Assembly (NCBI GenBank): GCA_965371225.1
Contig: CBDUXP010000019.1
Location: 1-63,673, forward strand
Source: CBDUXP01 sp965371225 [NCBI: uncultured bacterium]
GTDB taxonomy: Bacteria; Abyssobacteria; SURF-5; CBDUXP01
Reading direction: 5' to 3'
DNA: 63,673 nucleotides
Each line of letters starts with the position of its first letter. Position 1 is the stretch's first letter. The notes under the pieces are model-generated. The model had not been told where the DNA came from. It worked only from the letters and a program-made list of their open reading frames with translations, and made no database searches. Below, one piece after another: positions 55,081-63,673 of this stretch. A program made the translations under genes and the position numbers.

Positions 55081-57802
55081 GCGGCGGCCACGCTTCCTGC
55101 TCATCGACGGCCACTCGATGGCGTTTCGCGCATTCTTCGCGATCCGCGAACTCACCACAAGTCGGGGCGAGCCCGTGAACGCCGTCTTCGGCTTCACGAA
55201 GACGCTGCTGATGCTCCTGCGCACCGAGGCGCCGGATTACGTCGCCGTGGCGTTCGATACGCCCGCGCCCACGTTCCGGCACGAGCGGTATCCCGCCTAC
55301 AAGGGCGACCGCGCCGAGACGCCGGAAGATTTCCGCCCCCAGGTGCCCCTGATCAAGGACGTGGTCCGCGGATTGAACATCCCCGTGATCGAGCGCGACG
55401 GCTATGAGGCGGACGACATCCTGGTGACGCTCGCCCGGCAGGGCGCCTGCGCGGGGATGAACGTGGTCATCGTCACCCACGACAAGGACCTCATGCAGGT
55501 CGTCAACTCGCACATTACCGTGCTGAATCCCCACGGCGAACTCACCCTGTACGACGCGGTCAAGGTCAAGGAGAAGTACGGGGTGCGCCCCGATCAAATC
55601 ACCGATTTCCTCGGGCTGGCCGGCGACAGCGTGGACAATATTCCCGGCGTGCCCGGGGTGGGGACGAAGACCGCCGCGGCGCTCCTGGCAGAGTTCGACA
55701 CGCTCGAGGGTGTCCTGAGCAACGTGGACAAAATCAGCGGCAAGAAGCGGAAGGAAAACCTCACCGCGTTCGCCGACCAGGCCCGGCTCAGCCAGGAACT
55801 GGCCACCATCATGCCCGATGTGCCGCTGGACGTGGCCCCCATGGATTGCGCCCGCCACGAGCCCGACCGTGCGGTGCTGATGCCCTTGTTCGCGCGGTTG
55901 GAGTTCCGCAGCATCGCGCAGGAGGTGCTGGGCGAGGAGTTGGCGCCCGAAGCCCCCGCGCCCGCGGCGCCGGATGCGGTGAGCTACACCACTATTCTGT
56001 CCGAGGCGCAGCTCAAGGGGCTCATCCGGCGGCTGAAAAAGGCCCCGGCATTTTGCGTCGACCTGGAAACCACGTCGACGGACCCCATGCTGGCCGAGAT
56101 CGTGGGGATCGCCCTGTCCTGCGAAGCCGGCGTCGCCTACTACGTGCCGGTGGCGCATACGGGCCCCACCGACCTGACGGCGGCCGAGGGGCCACCGGAA
56201 CAGATTCCGCTGGACACGGCGCTCGCGCTGTTAAAGCCCCTCTTCGCCGATCCGGCGTACGGCAAGGTGGGCCAGAACATCAAGTACGACATGACCGTGT
56301 TGGCGGAGGCGGGGGCCGCACTGGACGGCGTGACGTTCGACACGATGGTTGCCTCGGGCCTGCTGGCGCCGACCCAACTGCGGCACAACCTGGACACGCT
56401 GGCGGCAGAGTGGCTCGACCATACGATGATTCCCATCAGCGACCTGATCGGGAAGGGCAAGCACCAGATCAGCATGGCCGAGGTCCCCGTGGAGCGGGCG
56501 AGCGAGTACGCGTGCGAGGACGCGGACATCACGTGGCGCCTGCACGAACGCATGGCGCCCGAGCTGGAGGCGCTGGGGCTGGAGGAACTGTTCCAGACCG
56601 TGGAAGTGCCGCTGGTGGCGGTGCTGACGCGCATGGAACGGCACGGCATCTGCCTCGATACGCAGGCGCTCGCGAAGCTCCACACACAGATCGACCGGAA
56701 ACTCGACACGCTCGGGCGGGACATCCACGCCGCTGCGGGGCACGAGTTCAACATCAATTCCACCCAGCAGCTGGGGCACATCCTGTTCGAGGAAATCGGT
56801 CTGAAAACCGGCAAGCGGACGAAGACCGGGTTCTCGACGGATTCCAAAGTGCTGGAGTCCCTGGCGACGCAGCACGCGCTGCCCGGCCTGGTGCTGGAGT
56901 ACCGCGCCCTCGCGAAGCTCGATTCCACGTACGTGCAGGCGCTGCCGAAACAGGTGAACCCGAAGACGGGGCGCGTGCACACGTCGTACAACCAGACGGG
57001 GGCGGCGACCGGGCGGCTGAGCAGCAAGGATCCGAACCTGCAGAACATCCCCATCCGCACCCCGCTCGGGCGGGAGGTACGCCGCGCGTTTGTGGCCGCG
57101 GACGATCGGCACGTGCTGCTCTCGGCGGACTACAGCCAGATCGAGCTGCGCATCCTCGCCCACCTGACGGACGACCCGATCCTCACCGCGGCGTTCCAGG
57201 CCGGCGTGGACATCCACGCGGAGACGAGCAGCAAGATTTTCGGCGTGGCGCTCGACGCGGTGACCCCGGACATGCGCCGGAAGGCGAAGGTGGCGAACTT
57301 CGGACTCATCTACGGGATGGGGCCGGTCAAGCTGGCGGCGGACATGGGCATTAGCCGGGGCGAGGCGAAGCGCTTCATCGACGAGTACTTTCGGGTCTAT
57401 CCGGGGATCCGCACATACATGACGCAGGTGGTAGAAAACGCCACCCGGGACGGGTACGTGACGACGTTGCTGCAGCGGCGCCGGCCGCTACCGGACCTGA
57501 CCAGCGGGCGGCCCCAGCTGCAGTCCATGGCGGAGCGCGCCGCGATCAACTCCCCGGTCCAAGGGTCGGCCGCCGACCTCATCAAGCTTGCAATGCTGCG
57601 GTTAGCCGACGCGCTGGTGGCCCATCCGCAGTGGAAAATGCTGTTACAAGTTCATGACGAACTCGTGTTTGAGATACCCCAGGCTGACGTCTCCCAGGCG
57701 GCGGCCCTGATTCGCGACACGATGGAGCAGGCGTATCCTTTGCGCGTGCCCCTCGTGGTCGACGTAGGTTACGGAAGGAGTTGGCTCGATGCGCACTTCT
57801 AG
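55073..57802 (+). CDS. polA: DNA polymerase I
   Basis: 909 residues. The 5'-3' exonuclease domain ([17 protein letters not shown]..., [26 protein letters not shown]) is followed by a 3'-5' exonuclease with the DxE pair ([12 protein letters not shown]) plus NIKYDM and YACEDADI, so proofreading appears intact. Polymerase motifs are [16 protein letters not shown] (A), [15 protein letters not shown] (B) and [11 protein letters not shown] (C). It fills gaps and removes RNA primers. The start overlaps the preceding oxidoreductase and the end overlaps rho by 14 bp. Confidence 0.97.
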   Translation: MAKRRPRFLLIDGHSMAFRAFFAIRELTTSRGEPVNAVFGFTKTLLMLLRTEAPDYVAVAFDTPAPTFRHERYPAYKGDRAETPEDFRPQVPLIKDVVRGLNIPVIERDGYEADDILVTLARQGACAGMNVVIVTHDKDLMQVVNSHITVLNPHGELTLYDAVKVKEKYGVRPDQITDFLGLAGDSVDNIPGVPGVGTKTAAALLAEFDTLEGVLSNVDKISGKKRKENLTAFADQARLSQELATIMPDVPLDVAPMDCARHEPDRAVLMPLFARLEFRSIAQEVLGEELAPEAPAPAAPDAVSYTTILSEAQLKGLIRRLKKAPAFCVDLETTSTDPMLAEIVGIALSCEAGVAYYVPVAHTGPTDLTAAEGPPEQIPLDTALALLKPLFADPAYGKVGQNIKYDMTVLAEAGAALDGVTFDTMVASGLLAPTQLRHNLDTLAAEWLDHTMIPISDLIGKGKHQISMAEVPVERASEYACEDADITWRLHERMAPELEALGLEELFQTVEVPLVAVLTRMERHGICLDTQALAKLHTQIDRKLDTLGRDIHAAAGHEFNINSTQQLGHILFEEIGLKTGKRTKTGFSTDSKVLESLATQHALPGLVLEYRALAKLDSTYVQALPKQVNPKTGRVHTSYNQTGAATGRLSSKDPNLQNIPIRTPLGREVRRAFVAADDRHVLLSADYSQIELRILAHLTDDPILTAAFQAGVDIHAETSSKIFGVALDAVTPDMRRKAKVANFGLIYGMGPVKLAADMGISRGEAKRFIDEYFRVYPGIRTYMTQVVENATRDGYVTTLLQRRRPLPDLTSGRPQLQSMAERAAINSPVQGSAADLIKLAMLRLADALVAHPQWKMLLQVHDELVFEIPQADVSQAAALIRDTMEQAYPLRVPLVVDVGYGRSWLDAHF

Positions 57803-59207
57803 AAGCCGTGGCCGCCGGAGCGGCGGGCAGCGGCGTAGTTACAAAGGCCGCAGCCAGCGGCGCCGGCCAGTTCACGACGACCTGCCGGCCGACGACTTCG
57901 AGTCGTACGAAGGCGAAAACGGTCAAGGCATACCCACGATCGCGGAAGCGGCCGAGGTGTTAGAGATCAGCGATCTCAAGACCATGGACGTGAACGCGCT
58001 GTACGACAAGGCCCAGGCCATGGGCGTGGACGACGCGGAGGACCTGAAGCGGCACGACGTGATCTTCAGGTTGCTGCAAGCCAGCGCCGACCACGACACG
58101 GCCATCGTCGGCGAGGGGGTGCTGGAGATCCTGCCGGACGGCTATGGGTTCCTGCGCTCGGCGCTCCATAGCTACGTGTCCGGTCCGGACGATATCTACA
58201 TTTCGCCCGCGCAGGTCCGCCGCTTCCGGATGCGCACCGGGGACTCGATTCGCGGCCAGATTCGCCCGCCGAAAGACGGGGAGCGCTACTATGCGCTGCT
58301 GCGCGTGGAGACCTGCAACGGCGATCCGCCGGAGGTGTCCCGGCGCAAGGTCTCGTTCGATGACCTGACCCCGCTGTATCCGGAGGAACGCTTCCATCTG
58401 GAAACCACGGCGGAGAACACGTCCATGCGGATCATGGATCTGCTCACCCCCCTGGGCAAGGGGCAGCGCGGGTTGATCGTCTCGCCGCCCCGCACCGGGA
58501 AGACGATGCTGCTCCAGGCGATCGCCAACAGCATCACCACGAACCATCCGGATGCGGTCCTCATGGTGCTCCTCATCGACGAGCGGCCCGAAGAGGTGAC
58601 CGACATGCAGCGGTCCGTGAAGGGTGAGGTGATCAGCTCCACGTTTGACGAGCTACCGGAGCGGCACGTGCAAGTGGCGCAGATGGTGATCGAGAAGGCG
58701 AAGCGCCTCGTGGAGCACCAACGGGACGTGGTGATCCTGCTGGACAGCATCACGCGTCTCGGCCGCGCCTACAACACGGTGCAACCCTCCAGCGGGAAGG
58801 TGCTCTCCGGTGGGATTGACGCCAACGCGCTCCAGCGGCCCAAGCGGTTCTTCGGCGCCGCGCGGAACATCGAAGAGGGCGGCAGCTTGACGATCATCGC
58901 CACGGCACTCATCGACACGGGCAGCCGCATGGATGACGTGATCTTCGAGGAGTTCAAGGGCACGGGCAACATGGAGATTCATCTGGACCGGCGCCTCTCC
59001 GACCGGCGCGTCTTCCCCGCGGTGGACATCAACAAGTCCGGCACGCGCAAGGAAGAGCTGCTCCTGACGGAAGAGGAATTGCACAAGGTCTGGATTCTCC
59101 GCAAGGTCCTGAACACCATGGGAGTCATGGAGAGCCTCGAACTGCTGCTCGACAAGATGGGCCGCACGAAGAGCAACCGCGACTTCCTCGACTCGATGGC
59201 CAAGTAG
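57789..59207 (+). CDS. rho: Transcription termination factor Rho
   Basis: 472 residues. The N-terminal ~45 residues are very basic and arginine-rich ([15 protein letters not shown]), an extension beyond E. coli Rho. The RNA-binding domain contains [17 protein letters not shown], and the ATPase has [20 protein letters not shown] (Walker A), [16 protein letters not shown] (Walker B) and [11 protein letters not shown]. It is a hexameric helicase ending transcription. The start lies 14 bp inside polA. Given the lack of T-tailed hairpins in this window, Rho-dependent termination may carry much of the load; that is inference. Confidence 0.96.
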   Translation: MRTSRSRGRRSGGQRRSYKGRSQRRRPVHDDLPADDFESYEGENGQGIPTIAEAAEVLEISDLKTMDVNALYDKAQAMGVDDAEDLKRHDVIFRLLQASADHDTAIVGEGVLEILPDGYGFLRSALHSYVSGPDDIYISPAQVRRFRMRTGDSIRGQIRPPKDGERYYALLRVETCNGDPPEVSRRKVSFDDLTPLYPEERFHLETTAENTSMRIMDLLTPLGKGQRGLIVSPPRTGKTMLLQAIANSITTNHPDAVLMVLLIDERPEEVTDMQRSVKGEVISSTFDELPERHVQVAQMVIEKAKRLVEHQRDVVILLDSITRLGRAYNTVQPSSGKVLSGGIDANALQRPKRFFGAARNIEEGGSLTIIATALIDTGSRMDDVIFEEFKGTGNMEIHLDRRLSDRRVFPAVDINKSGTRKEELLLTEEELHKVWILRKVLNTMGVMESLELLLDKMGRTKSNRDFLDSMAK

Positions 59208-59235
59208 GCCCGCGGCGGGCCGGACCGCCGGCGGC

Positions 59236-60333
59236 TCAGGTGGGAGCGCGCCGCAACCAGCCTGCGCCCAGGCCGCCCGCCAGCACGTGCGGGCCCCAGG
59301 CGGCCACCACCGGCGGCAGCACGCCGCCCCGCCCCAGCGCAAGCCCCACCTGGCGCAGGGCGAAGAACGCGACGCAGGCGGCGACGCAGAGCACCACGCC
59401 GCGGACGAGTCCCCGGCGCTCGATGCTCAATGCCCCCGGAATCGTCAGGAGCGCCACCACCAGCGTGGACCAGGGCTCCGCCCATTTCGCGTAATACATG
59501 ACGGACAGGCCCGCGGGCGCCTGCGCCGACCGGGCCAGGGCCGCCCGCCGCCGCCGCAACTGCGCGAGGGACAGGTACGCCAGGTCATACGTGTCCAAGG
59601 CCAACCGCTTCTCGATGCGCAGGTCCCGCGGAGAGGCGCGCAAGCGGCCGGGCCGCTCACGCTCGCGCGTTTGCGTCAGTATGCGCTGCTCCGCGTCGAA
59701 CGTGCGCGCCGTGATGTCCGACCAGATCCACCGGCGCCGCCGCGGGTTCCACTTCCCCCGCTCCGCGTCCATCTGCTCGACGATGCGGTTGTCGACGACC
59801 CGGTCCATGTGCACGTTCCGCGCGGTTCCGGACGCCACGTGGAGCGACCCGATGACGTACGCCCGGTCGTCCGCCGAATAGTACGAGATGTTCGCGATCG
59901 TCCCGCGGAGGTCCACCTCGGCGTCGCGGTCGTGCATGCCCCGCAGGCTCGCCATGGCATCGCGGGCGCCGGGGACCAGCGTCTCCTGGATGCCGAACAC
60001 CGTGACCGCGAGCAGGCCGGCCACCAGCAACGCGGGGAGGGTGATCTGGTAAATGCTCACCCCGCTCGCGAGGGCGGCGGTGTACTCCCGGTGGCGCGCC
60101 ATTTGGCCGAACACGAGGAGCGATGCGGCCAGCATGGCGACCCACGCGGCTTGTACCACCAGGTCGGGCGCCTTGAGCAACTGGAGTTGCAGGATGATCC
60201 GGACGGGGACGCCATCGCGCAGTTCGCCCGCGAGGTTGCCCATCAGATCCGCAGCGAGCATGAATGCGCCGATGGCCACGAGGCCGAACACCACCGCGGA
60301 CCCGAGCTGCCCCGTGACATACCGCAGCAGCAT
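59236..60333 (-). CDS. lptG: LPS export permease LptG (YjgP/YjgQ family)
   Basis: 365 residues from ATG 60333 (MLLRYVTGQLGSAVVFGLVAIG). Six membrane helices are arranged three at each end around a periplasmic domain, as in LptF/LptG. The second half contains KWAEPWSTLVVALLTIPGALSIERR, close to the family PLxxLxxxLLAIPLS pattern. Together with the upstream LptF and LptB2 it would extract LPS from the inner membrane. It starts 33 bp after the lptF stop. A GTG at 60342 is an alternative. Assignment as G rather than F rests on gene order. Confidence 0.82.
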   Translation of the reverse strand: MLLRYVTGQLGSAVVFGLVAIGAFMLAADLMGNLAGELRDGVPVRIILQLQLLKAPDLVVQAAWVAMLAASLLVFGQMARHREYTAALASGVSIYQITLPALLVAGLLAVTVFGIQETLVPGARDAMASLRGMHDRDAEVDLRGTIANISYYSADDRAYVIGSLHVASGTARNVHMDRVVDNRIVEQMDAERGKWNPRRRRWIWSDITARTFDAEQRILTQTRERERPGRLRASPRDLRIEKRLALDTYDLAYLSLAQLRRRRAALARSAQAPAGLSVMYYAKWAEPWSTLVVALLTIPGALSIERRGLVRGVVLCVAACVAFFALRQVGLALGRGGVLPPVVAAWGPHVLAGGLGAGWLRRAPT

Positions 60334-60365
60334 GCGGGGGACGGCGCGGCTGGGCCGCCCGCCCC

Positions 60366-61586
60366 TCAGCGTTGCCACACGCGCTTCATGGCGACGATCC
60401 CCGCGCCGCTGACCAGGAGATTGGGCAGCCAGAGGCCCACCAGGGGATGCACGGCCCCCTCCCGGCTCAAGGCTTCGCCCACGCTGTACAACAGGAAGAA
60501 CACCAGCGCGAGCGCGATGGACAGCACCGCGCCGTATGCGTGGACGGACCGGTGTGGGCGGATGCCGAGCGGGGCGCCGATCAGCACGAAGCTGAAGCAC
60601 GCGAAGGGCAACGCCGTCCGGTTCGCGATCTCCTGCCACGCCCGGCGGGCCATGCTCGCGTCCGCCCGCGTGTACTGCAGGAGTTCACCGAGGGGTTTCT
60701 CGCTCAGCTTCTCGCCGGAGGCGCGTTCGGCCCAGCGGTGCAACACATAGATCGGGAAGGGGATGCGGACGCTCCGGAATTCCAGCACGGTGTACGCGTC
60801 GGGGTCCGCCGCATCGGCCTGGTGCATGGTCCCGTCGTGCAGCTCGAGCGTCACGCGGTTGTCCGCCGGTTCCACCTCGATCCGCCCGGTCGCCGCGGTA
60901 ATGGTCTGGGTGCCCCCGTCCGGGTCGTCGCGGTAAATGCGCAAGTCCCGCAACTCCCCGCTGGCGTCGTCGATGTCGCCAACCCACACGTGCATGCCGT
61001 CGACTTTGCGGAGCCAGGTCTGCGGCTCCAGCAGCAAGGTGGGGTGGGCCAACAGGGTCTGCACGAGAAACTCCCGGCTCTGATACCGGTAGATGGGGAT
61101 GACCGCGTTCGCGAGCCAGCAATTGAACACTGAGGCCACGAGGCCGATGGCTAGCACCGGGCCGAACAGGCGCTGCCAGGAGACGCCCGCCGCCTGCATG
61201 GCGACGATTTCGTGATCTTCAGACAGGCGGCCGAAGCTGACCAGAATTGCCAGGAGGAGCGCGACCGGAATGGTGAAGATGAGCAGGGGGGGGAGCAAAT
61301 ACCACAGGACGCGCCACGCGACGGCGAGCCCGAGGCCGCGGTTCATCCACTTATCAATGATCTCGCGCAAGAACTCACCCGACACCAGCAGCAGGCTCGC
61401 CAGCACGAACGTGAGCGCGAACGGCACGGCAAGTTCCCGCAGAATGTAGCGGTCCAGACGTCCGAAGTGCAGGCGGGGCCGCAGGGCCGGCGCCCCGGCG
61501 ATGGCGCTCACGTGGGACGCGGCGGTGCCGGCGGCCGCGGCGAACGCGGGGCCGGAGTCCGGGTGGGGCGCGTCGACAGGGGGCAT
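60366..61586 (-). CDS. lptF: LPS export permease LptF (YjgP/YjgQ family)
   Basis: 406 residues from ATG 61586. After a 35-residue N-terminal extension rich in alanine, LDRYILRELAVPFALTFVLASLLLVSGEFLREIIDKW begins the permease domain. Further hallmarks are LPPLLIFTIPVALLLAILVSFGRLSEDHEIVAMQAAGVSWQRL and C-terminal IANRTALPFACFSFVLIGAPLGIRPHR. The SFGRLSEDHEIVAMQAAG motif is diagnostic of this family (cytoplasmic coupling to LptB). The upstream 264 bp is non-coding and holds a palindromic repeat element. It is the first gene of the lptF-lptG pair. Confidence 0.92.
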   Translation of the reverse strand: MPPVDAPHPDSGPAFAAAAGTAASHVSAIAGAPALRPRLHFGRLDRYILRELAVPFALTFVLASLLLVSGEFLREIIDKWMNRGLGLAVAWRVLWYLLPPLLIFTIPVALLLAILVSFGRLSEDHEIVAMQAAGVSWQRLFGPVLAIGLVASVFNCWLANAVIPIYRYQSREFLVQTLLAHPTLLLEPQTWLRKVDGMHVWVGDIDDASGELRDLRIYRDDPDGGTQTITAATGRIEVEPADNRVTLELHDGTMHQADAADPDAYTVLEFRSVRIPFPIYVLHRWAERASGEKLSEKPLGELLQYTRADASMARRAWQEIANRTALPFACFSFVLIGAPLGIRPHRSVHAYGAVLSIALALVFFLLYSVGEALSREGAVHPLVGLWLPNLLVSGAGIVAMKRVWQR

Positions 61587-61694
61587 AAGCGGCGCAACCC
61601 CGACGGCAGCGGGACCGGCGGGGCTGCGCGAAGTATAGCATGCGGTCCCGCGCCGCGAACCGCCAGGGCGACCGGGGCGCCAAGACAACACTGG

Positions 61695-61804
61695 AACCGC
61701 AGATACACGCAGATGCACGCAGACATAGGCGGGCGGACACACGGGTCCGCCCCTGCCGCCACCATGAATGGTTCAGCCGTGTTCATTGGCGTTCATCCGC
61801 GGTT
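61695..61804. repeat. Extragenic repeat element: decamer repeats flanking a GC hairpin
   Basis: Three copies of CGCAGATRCA-type decamers (61698-61727) are matched, in inverted orientation, by GTTCATTGGC/GTTCATCCGC decamers (61781-61800): the reverse complement of the latter reads AACCGCGGATGAACGCC, parallel to AACCGCAGATACACGC. Between them lies a perfect 8-bp stem GGGCGGAC/GTCCGCCC (61731-61738 and 61745-61752). Such decamer arrays with AACCGCGGATGAACGC ends are known as dispersed intergenic sequence in several environmental phyla and generate spurious proteins. Confidence 0.6.
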
Positions 61805-61850
61805 GCGCTTCTCACGCTTGGCGTTCTCGGCGTCTTGGCGGTGCCCATTG

Positions 61851-62699
61851 CTACAGCCACAGGCCCGTGGTGAGTAAGAGAAAGCGGCTCGCGGCTTCAC
61901 CGGCGAACACGGTGAGCAGCGCAATGTACAGCAGCCCGGTGGCGGACATGGTGCTGCCGCTGCGCGCGGTGTCGCGAATCATGTACGCCAGCACGACGGG
62001 AAAGGCGAGGCCCACGACCAGGCGCAACCACACGAAGATGCCGTCGAAGCTCTCCAGCTTCAAGCCCGTCAGCAGGGCGTCGCGCCGGTCCGCGTGCTGG
62101 CAGAAGAGCAGCAGGAGCGCCGTACACGCGCTCTGGGCCACGAGCACCGCGAGCAAGACCGTGCTCACCCGCTGCAGCGGCTGCAACGGCAGCCGCGCCA
62201 TGAGATACCAGTGTCCGAGGTTCATGCCCACGGCGACGCCGCCCAGCGCCAGCGCGCCCAGCAGGAACGAGAGGGCGAGCAGGGGAAACAGTGTGGGGGT
62301 CACGAGCAGGTGGCGCATCTCGTAAGCCGGCAGCAGCACGGCTGCGGCCCCCACCCCTCCGGCCACGATGCCGCAGGCGTGGACGATCCGGTCGCTCCCG
62401 GTGCGCACGACGCTCAGCATGAACGCGATGCATGCGGCGAGCGTGGCGAGCATGGTCCAGAACTCGAGGAGGCTCGGGCCGGGCGCGCTCGCCGCCGCGC
62501 CGTGCCGCAGCAGACCGCGAAGGTCCGCCGCCGGATAGCGCGCCAGCATGGCCAGGAAGATCAGGATGACGGCGCACACCGTCATCAGCCGGTAGAAGTT
62601 CACGCCGATGGTCCGGCGGGGCACCCAGGCCAGGAGCCACACGGAGCCCACAGCCATGTGGGTGAACGCGAGGAACATGGTGAAGCGGACGGGGCTCAT
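61851..62699 (-). CDS. Unknown polytopic membrane protein
   Basis: 282 residues from ATG 62699 (MSPVRFTMFLAFTHMAVGSVWLLA). About eight membrane helices cover most of the chain. Family not recognised. Histidines sit in or near helices (FTHMAVG, GMNLGHWYLMARLPL, LFCQHADRRD), and the final segment YIALLTVFAGEAASRFLLLTTGLWL loosely recalls the DmsC/NrfD type of quinone-binding anchor subunit, but no Fe-S or molybdopterin partner is nearby. The upstream frame extension into the rRNA leader was rejected because it is not membrane-like and lacks a ribosome site. It is 264 bp before lptF. Confidence 0.75.
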   Translation of the reverse strand: MSPVRFTMFLAFTHMAVGSVWLLAWVPRRTIGVNFYRLMTVCAVILIFLAMLARYPAADLRGLLRHGAAASAPGPSLLEFWTMLATLAACIAFMLSVVRTGSDRIVHACGIVAGGVGAAAVLLPAYEMRHLLVTPTLFPLLALSFLLGALALGGVAVGMNLGHWYLMARLPLQPLQRVSTVLLAVLVAQSACTALLLLFCQHADRRDALLTGLKLESFDGIFVWLRLVVGLAFPVVLAYMIRDTARSGSTMSATGLLYIALLTVFAGEAASRFLLLTTGLWL

Positions 62700-62939
62700 G
62701 CTGGGAGGGGGGCGCACTATAACACGCTGCGTCATTGGGCCAGGCGGCAGGGTGGGCCCGCGGGCCGCCCGCGGATGGCCCCCACCCCGCCTCCCCGTGG
62801 GCCCGGAAAAGTGCTGATTTGGAACAGTTTGGGTGCTCGGTGGCTCTCCCAGATCTCCGGCCCCTGCCTGGGGTTCTGAGCGGGCATAACATCTTGGCCT
62901 GTGGAGAGTTCCGGTGGCCGGGTCGCTGGGAATGCGGCC

Positions 62940-62968
62940 TTGACCGAATGGGGGCAGTATGGTATTGT
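62940..62968 (+). promoter_or_regulatory. rrn promoter (TTGACC-17-TATTGT)
   Basis: TTGACC (62940-62945) and TATTGT (62963-62968) are spaced by 17 bp. Start of transcription would be about 62975, giving a leader of about 415 nt before mature 16S rRNA. Confidence 0.55.
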
Positions 62969-63150
62969 TTCGTCCCGTCGCTCGGAAGGGCGACGCGTTC
63001 TTTCTGCATAGCCGATCCACGGCACCGGGGAGCGCGGGTGCGCAAGTACCTGCGTTCATATTATGTGGGGTCGTGGGACCGGACGTGTTGCTGCCCGCAT
63101 GAGGTGGCCCCGGGTATGGAATCTGCCGTGATGAGCGGCGGTCCGGGCGG

Positions 63151-63162
63151 GCTCTTTGAAAA
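63151..63162 (+). promoter_or_regulatory. boxA-like antitermination element
   Basis: GCTCTTTGAAAA resembles the rrn boxA (E. coli TGCTCTTTAACA). It lies about 230 nt upstream of the mature 16S start, where Nus factors would bind the transcript. Confidence 0.6.
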
Positions 63163-63389
63163 TTCACGGTGATGCACGGACCGTGCGCGAGCATGGTCGT
63201 GCGTAGTGCGACTCCGTCGTGTTGAACGACCAGCGCTTCCGTGAGGAAGCGTAGCACCCATTCCTTCGGGAGTGGGAGCGACTCCCCCGTTTCTTTGGGT
63301 GGCTTTCGGGCCGGCCAGGGAAACGGGTAGTAACCCAATCGAGAAAGACAAACTGTCCCCGTCTTTGGGCGGGGCCGGTTGAAGGAATT

Positions 63390-63673
63390 CAACTGGAGAG
63401 TTTGATCCTGGCTCAGAACGAACGCTGGCGGCGTGCTTAACACATGCAAGTCGAACGCGAAAGCCCCCTTCGGGGGGCGAGTAGAGTGGCGAACGGGTGA
63501 GTAACGCGTGGGTAACCTGCCTCGAAGTGGGGGATAACGCCGGGAAACCGGCGCTAATACCGCATACGGTTGCGCCGTCTTCGGACGGGGCAAGCAAAGC
63601 CTTCGGGCGCTTTGAGAGGGGCCCGCGTCGCATTAGCTTGTTGGTGGGATAACAGCCTACCAAGGCTTCGATG
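63390..63673 (+). rRNA. rrs: 16S ribosomal RNA, 5' part (runs off the window)
   Basis: The AGAGTTTGATCCTGGCTCAG primer-site sequence begins at 63397, equivalent to E. coli position 8, so the mature 5' end is about 63390. It continues through AACGAACGCTGGCGGCGTGC, the ACATGCAAGTCGAACG region, variable region V1 (CGCGAAAGCCCCC/GGGGGGC hairpin), GGCGAACGGGTGAGTAACGCG and V2 to the edge at 63673. About 284 nt of the gene are present, on the plus strand. Confidence 0.97.

Larger units (their letters stand above)
62700..63389. other. rRNA operon promoter and leader region, no protein gene
   Basis: About 690 bp between a minus-strand membrane gene and 16S rRNA. It holds a promoter (62940-62968), a boxA-like sequence (63151-63162) and several hairpins: CGCTTCC-GTGA-GGAAGCG (63234-63251), CCCATTCC-TTCG-GGAGTGGG (63257-63276), and GTTGAA-GGAA-TTCAAC just before the mature end. 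The open frames across it have no ribosome sites and would not be expected to be translated. Confidence 0.75.

Noticed and set aside
61851-62699. Membrane protein considered as an NrfD/DmsC quinol subunit
   Set aside because: Resemblance is limited to the last helix and no Fe-S or catalytic partner gene adjoins it, so it is reported as unknown.
62735-63172. Short open frames in the rRNA leader
   Set aside because: No ribosome site, low-complexity translation; they overlap promoter, boxA and structured leader sequence.

Overview
This window comes from a GC-rich (about two-thirds G+C by eye), Gram-negative bacterium. It has a complete outer-membrane and lipid A toolkit: BamA, two OmpH/Skp chaperones, LpxD, an LpxC-FabZ fusion, LpxA, LolC/E-LolD and LptF/LptG. 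It also has a bc-type respiratory complex and, unusually for an LPS producer, a McsA-McsB-ClpC protein-arginine phosphorylation module. The first ~284 nt of a 16S rRNA gene lie at the right edge. I cannot place the phylum from it by eye; the gene content suits a deep lineage of the PVC/FCB, Hydrogenedentota, Acidobacteriota or NC10 kind, and searching the 16S fragment would settle this. Genes are packed, with many ATGA-type stop/start overlaps.

Layout. 1-8.3 kb: a giant secreted mosaic protein (minus strand, running off the left edge), a DUF2238-type membrane protein, an outer-membrane barrel protein and an EamA transporter. 8.6-15.3 kb: a respiratory operon behind a good sigma-70-type promoter (HEAT-repeat membrane protein, Rieske protein, cytochrome b in two parts, eight-haem cytochrome c). 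15.3-20.9 kb: a lone hypothetical, then the MoxR / DUF58 / transglutaminase operon. 21.0-24.1 kb: hisS-aspS on the minus strand. 24.2-31.5 kb: rpmB, yggT, small membrane proteins, an OmpA-family protein, an ECF sigma factor with a TPR-bearing anti-sigma candidate, an acetyl-CoA hydrolase/transferase-family protein, an inositol monophosphatase and a HIT-like protein. 31.5-38.3 kb: a tightly overlapping minus-strand set (DUF1015, two Nudix, TIGR02757), a nitrilase, an M48 peptidase and an alpha/beta hydrolase.

38.4-39.7 kb is the most unusual place. A low-GC DUF4238 gene sits between two 112-bp direct repeats (109/112 identical) of the lysS promoter and first 24 codons. The left copy gives the foreign gene a lysS-type promoter and a 38-codon fusion leader ORF that stops one base before its ATG. 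The right copy keeps lysS intact.

39.6-59.2 kb is a long plus-strand run: lysS, lolC/E-lolD, mcsA-mcsB-clpC, bamA, two ompH, lpxD, lpxC-fabZ, lpxA, a Gfo/Idh/MocA oxidoreductase, polA and rho. lptF and lptG follow on the minus strand. A dispersed-type extragenic repeat and an unknown polytopic membrane protein come next, then the rrn promoter, leader with boxA, and the start of 16S rRNA. No tRNA gene, CRISPR array, transposase or U-tailed intrinsic terminator was recognised.
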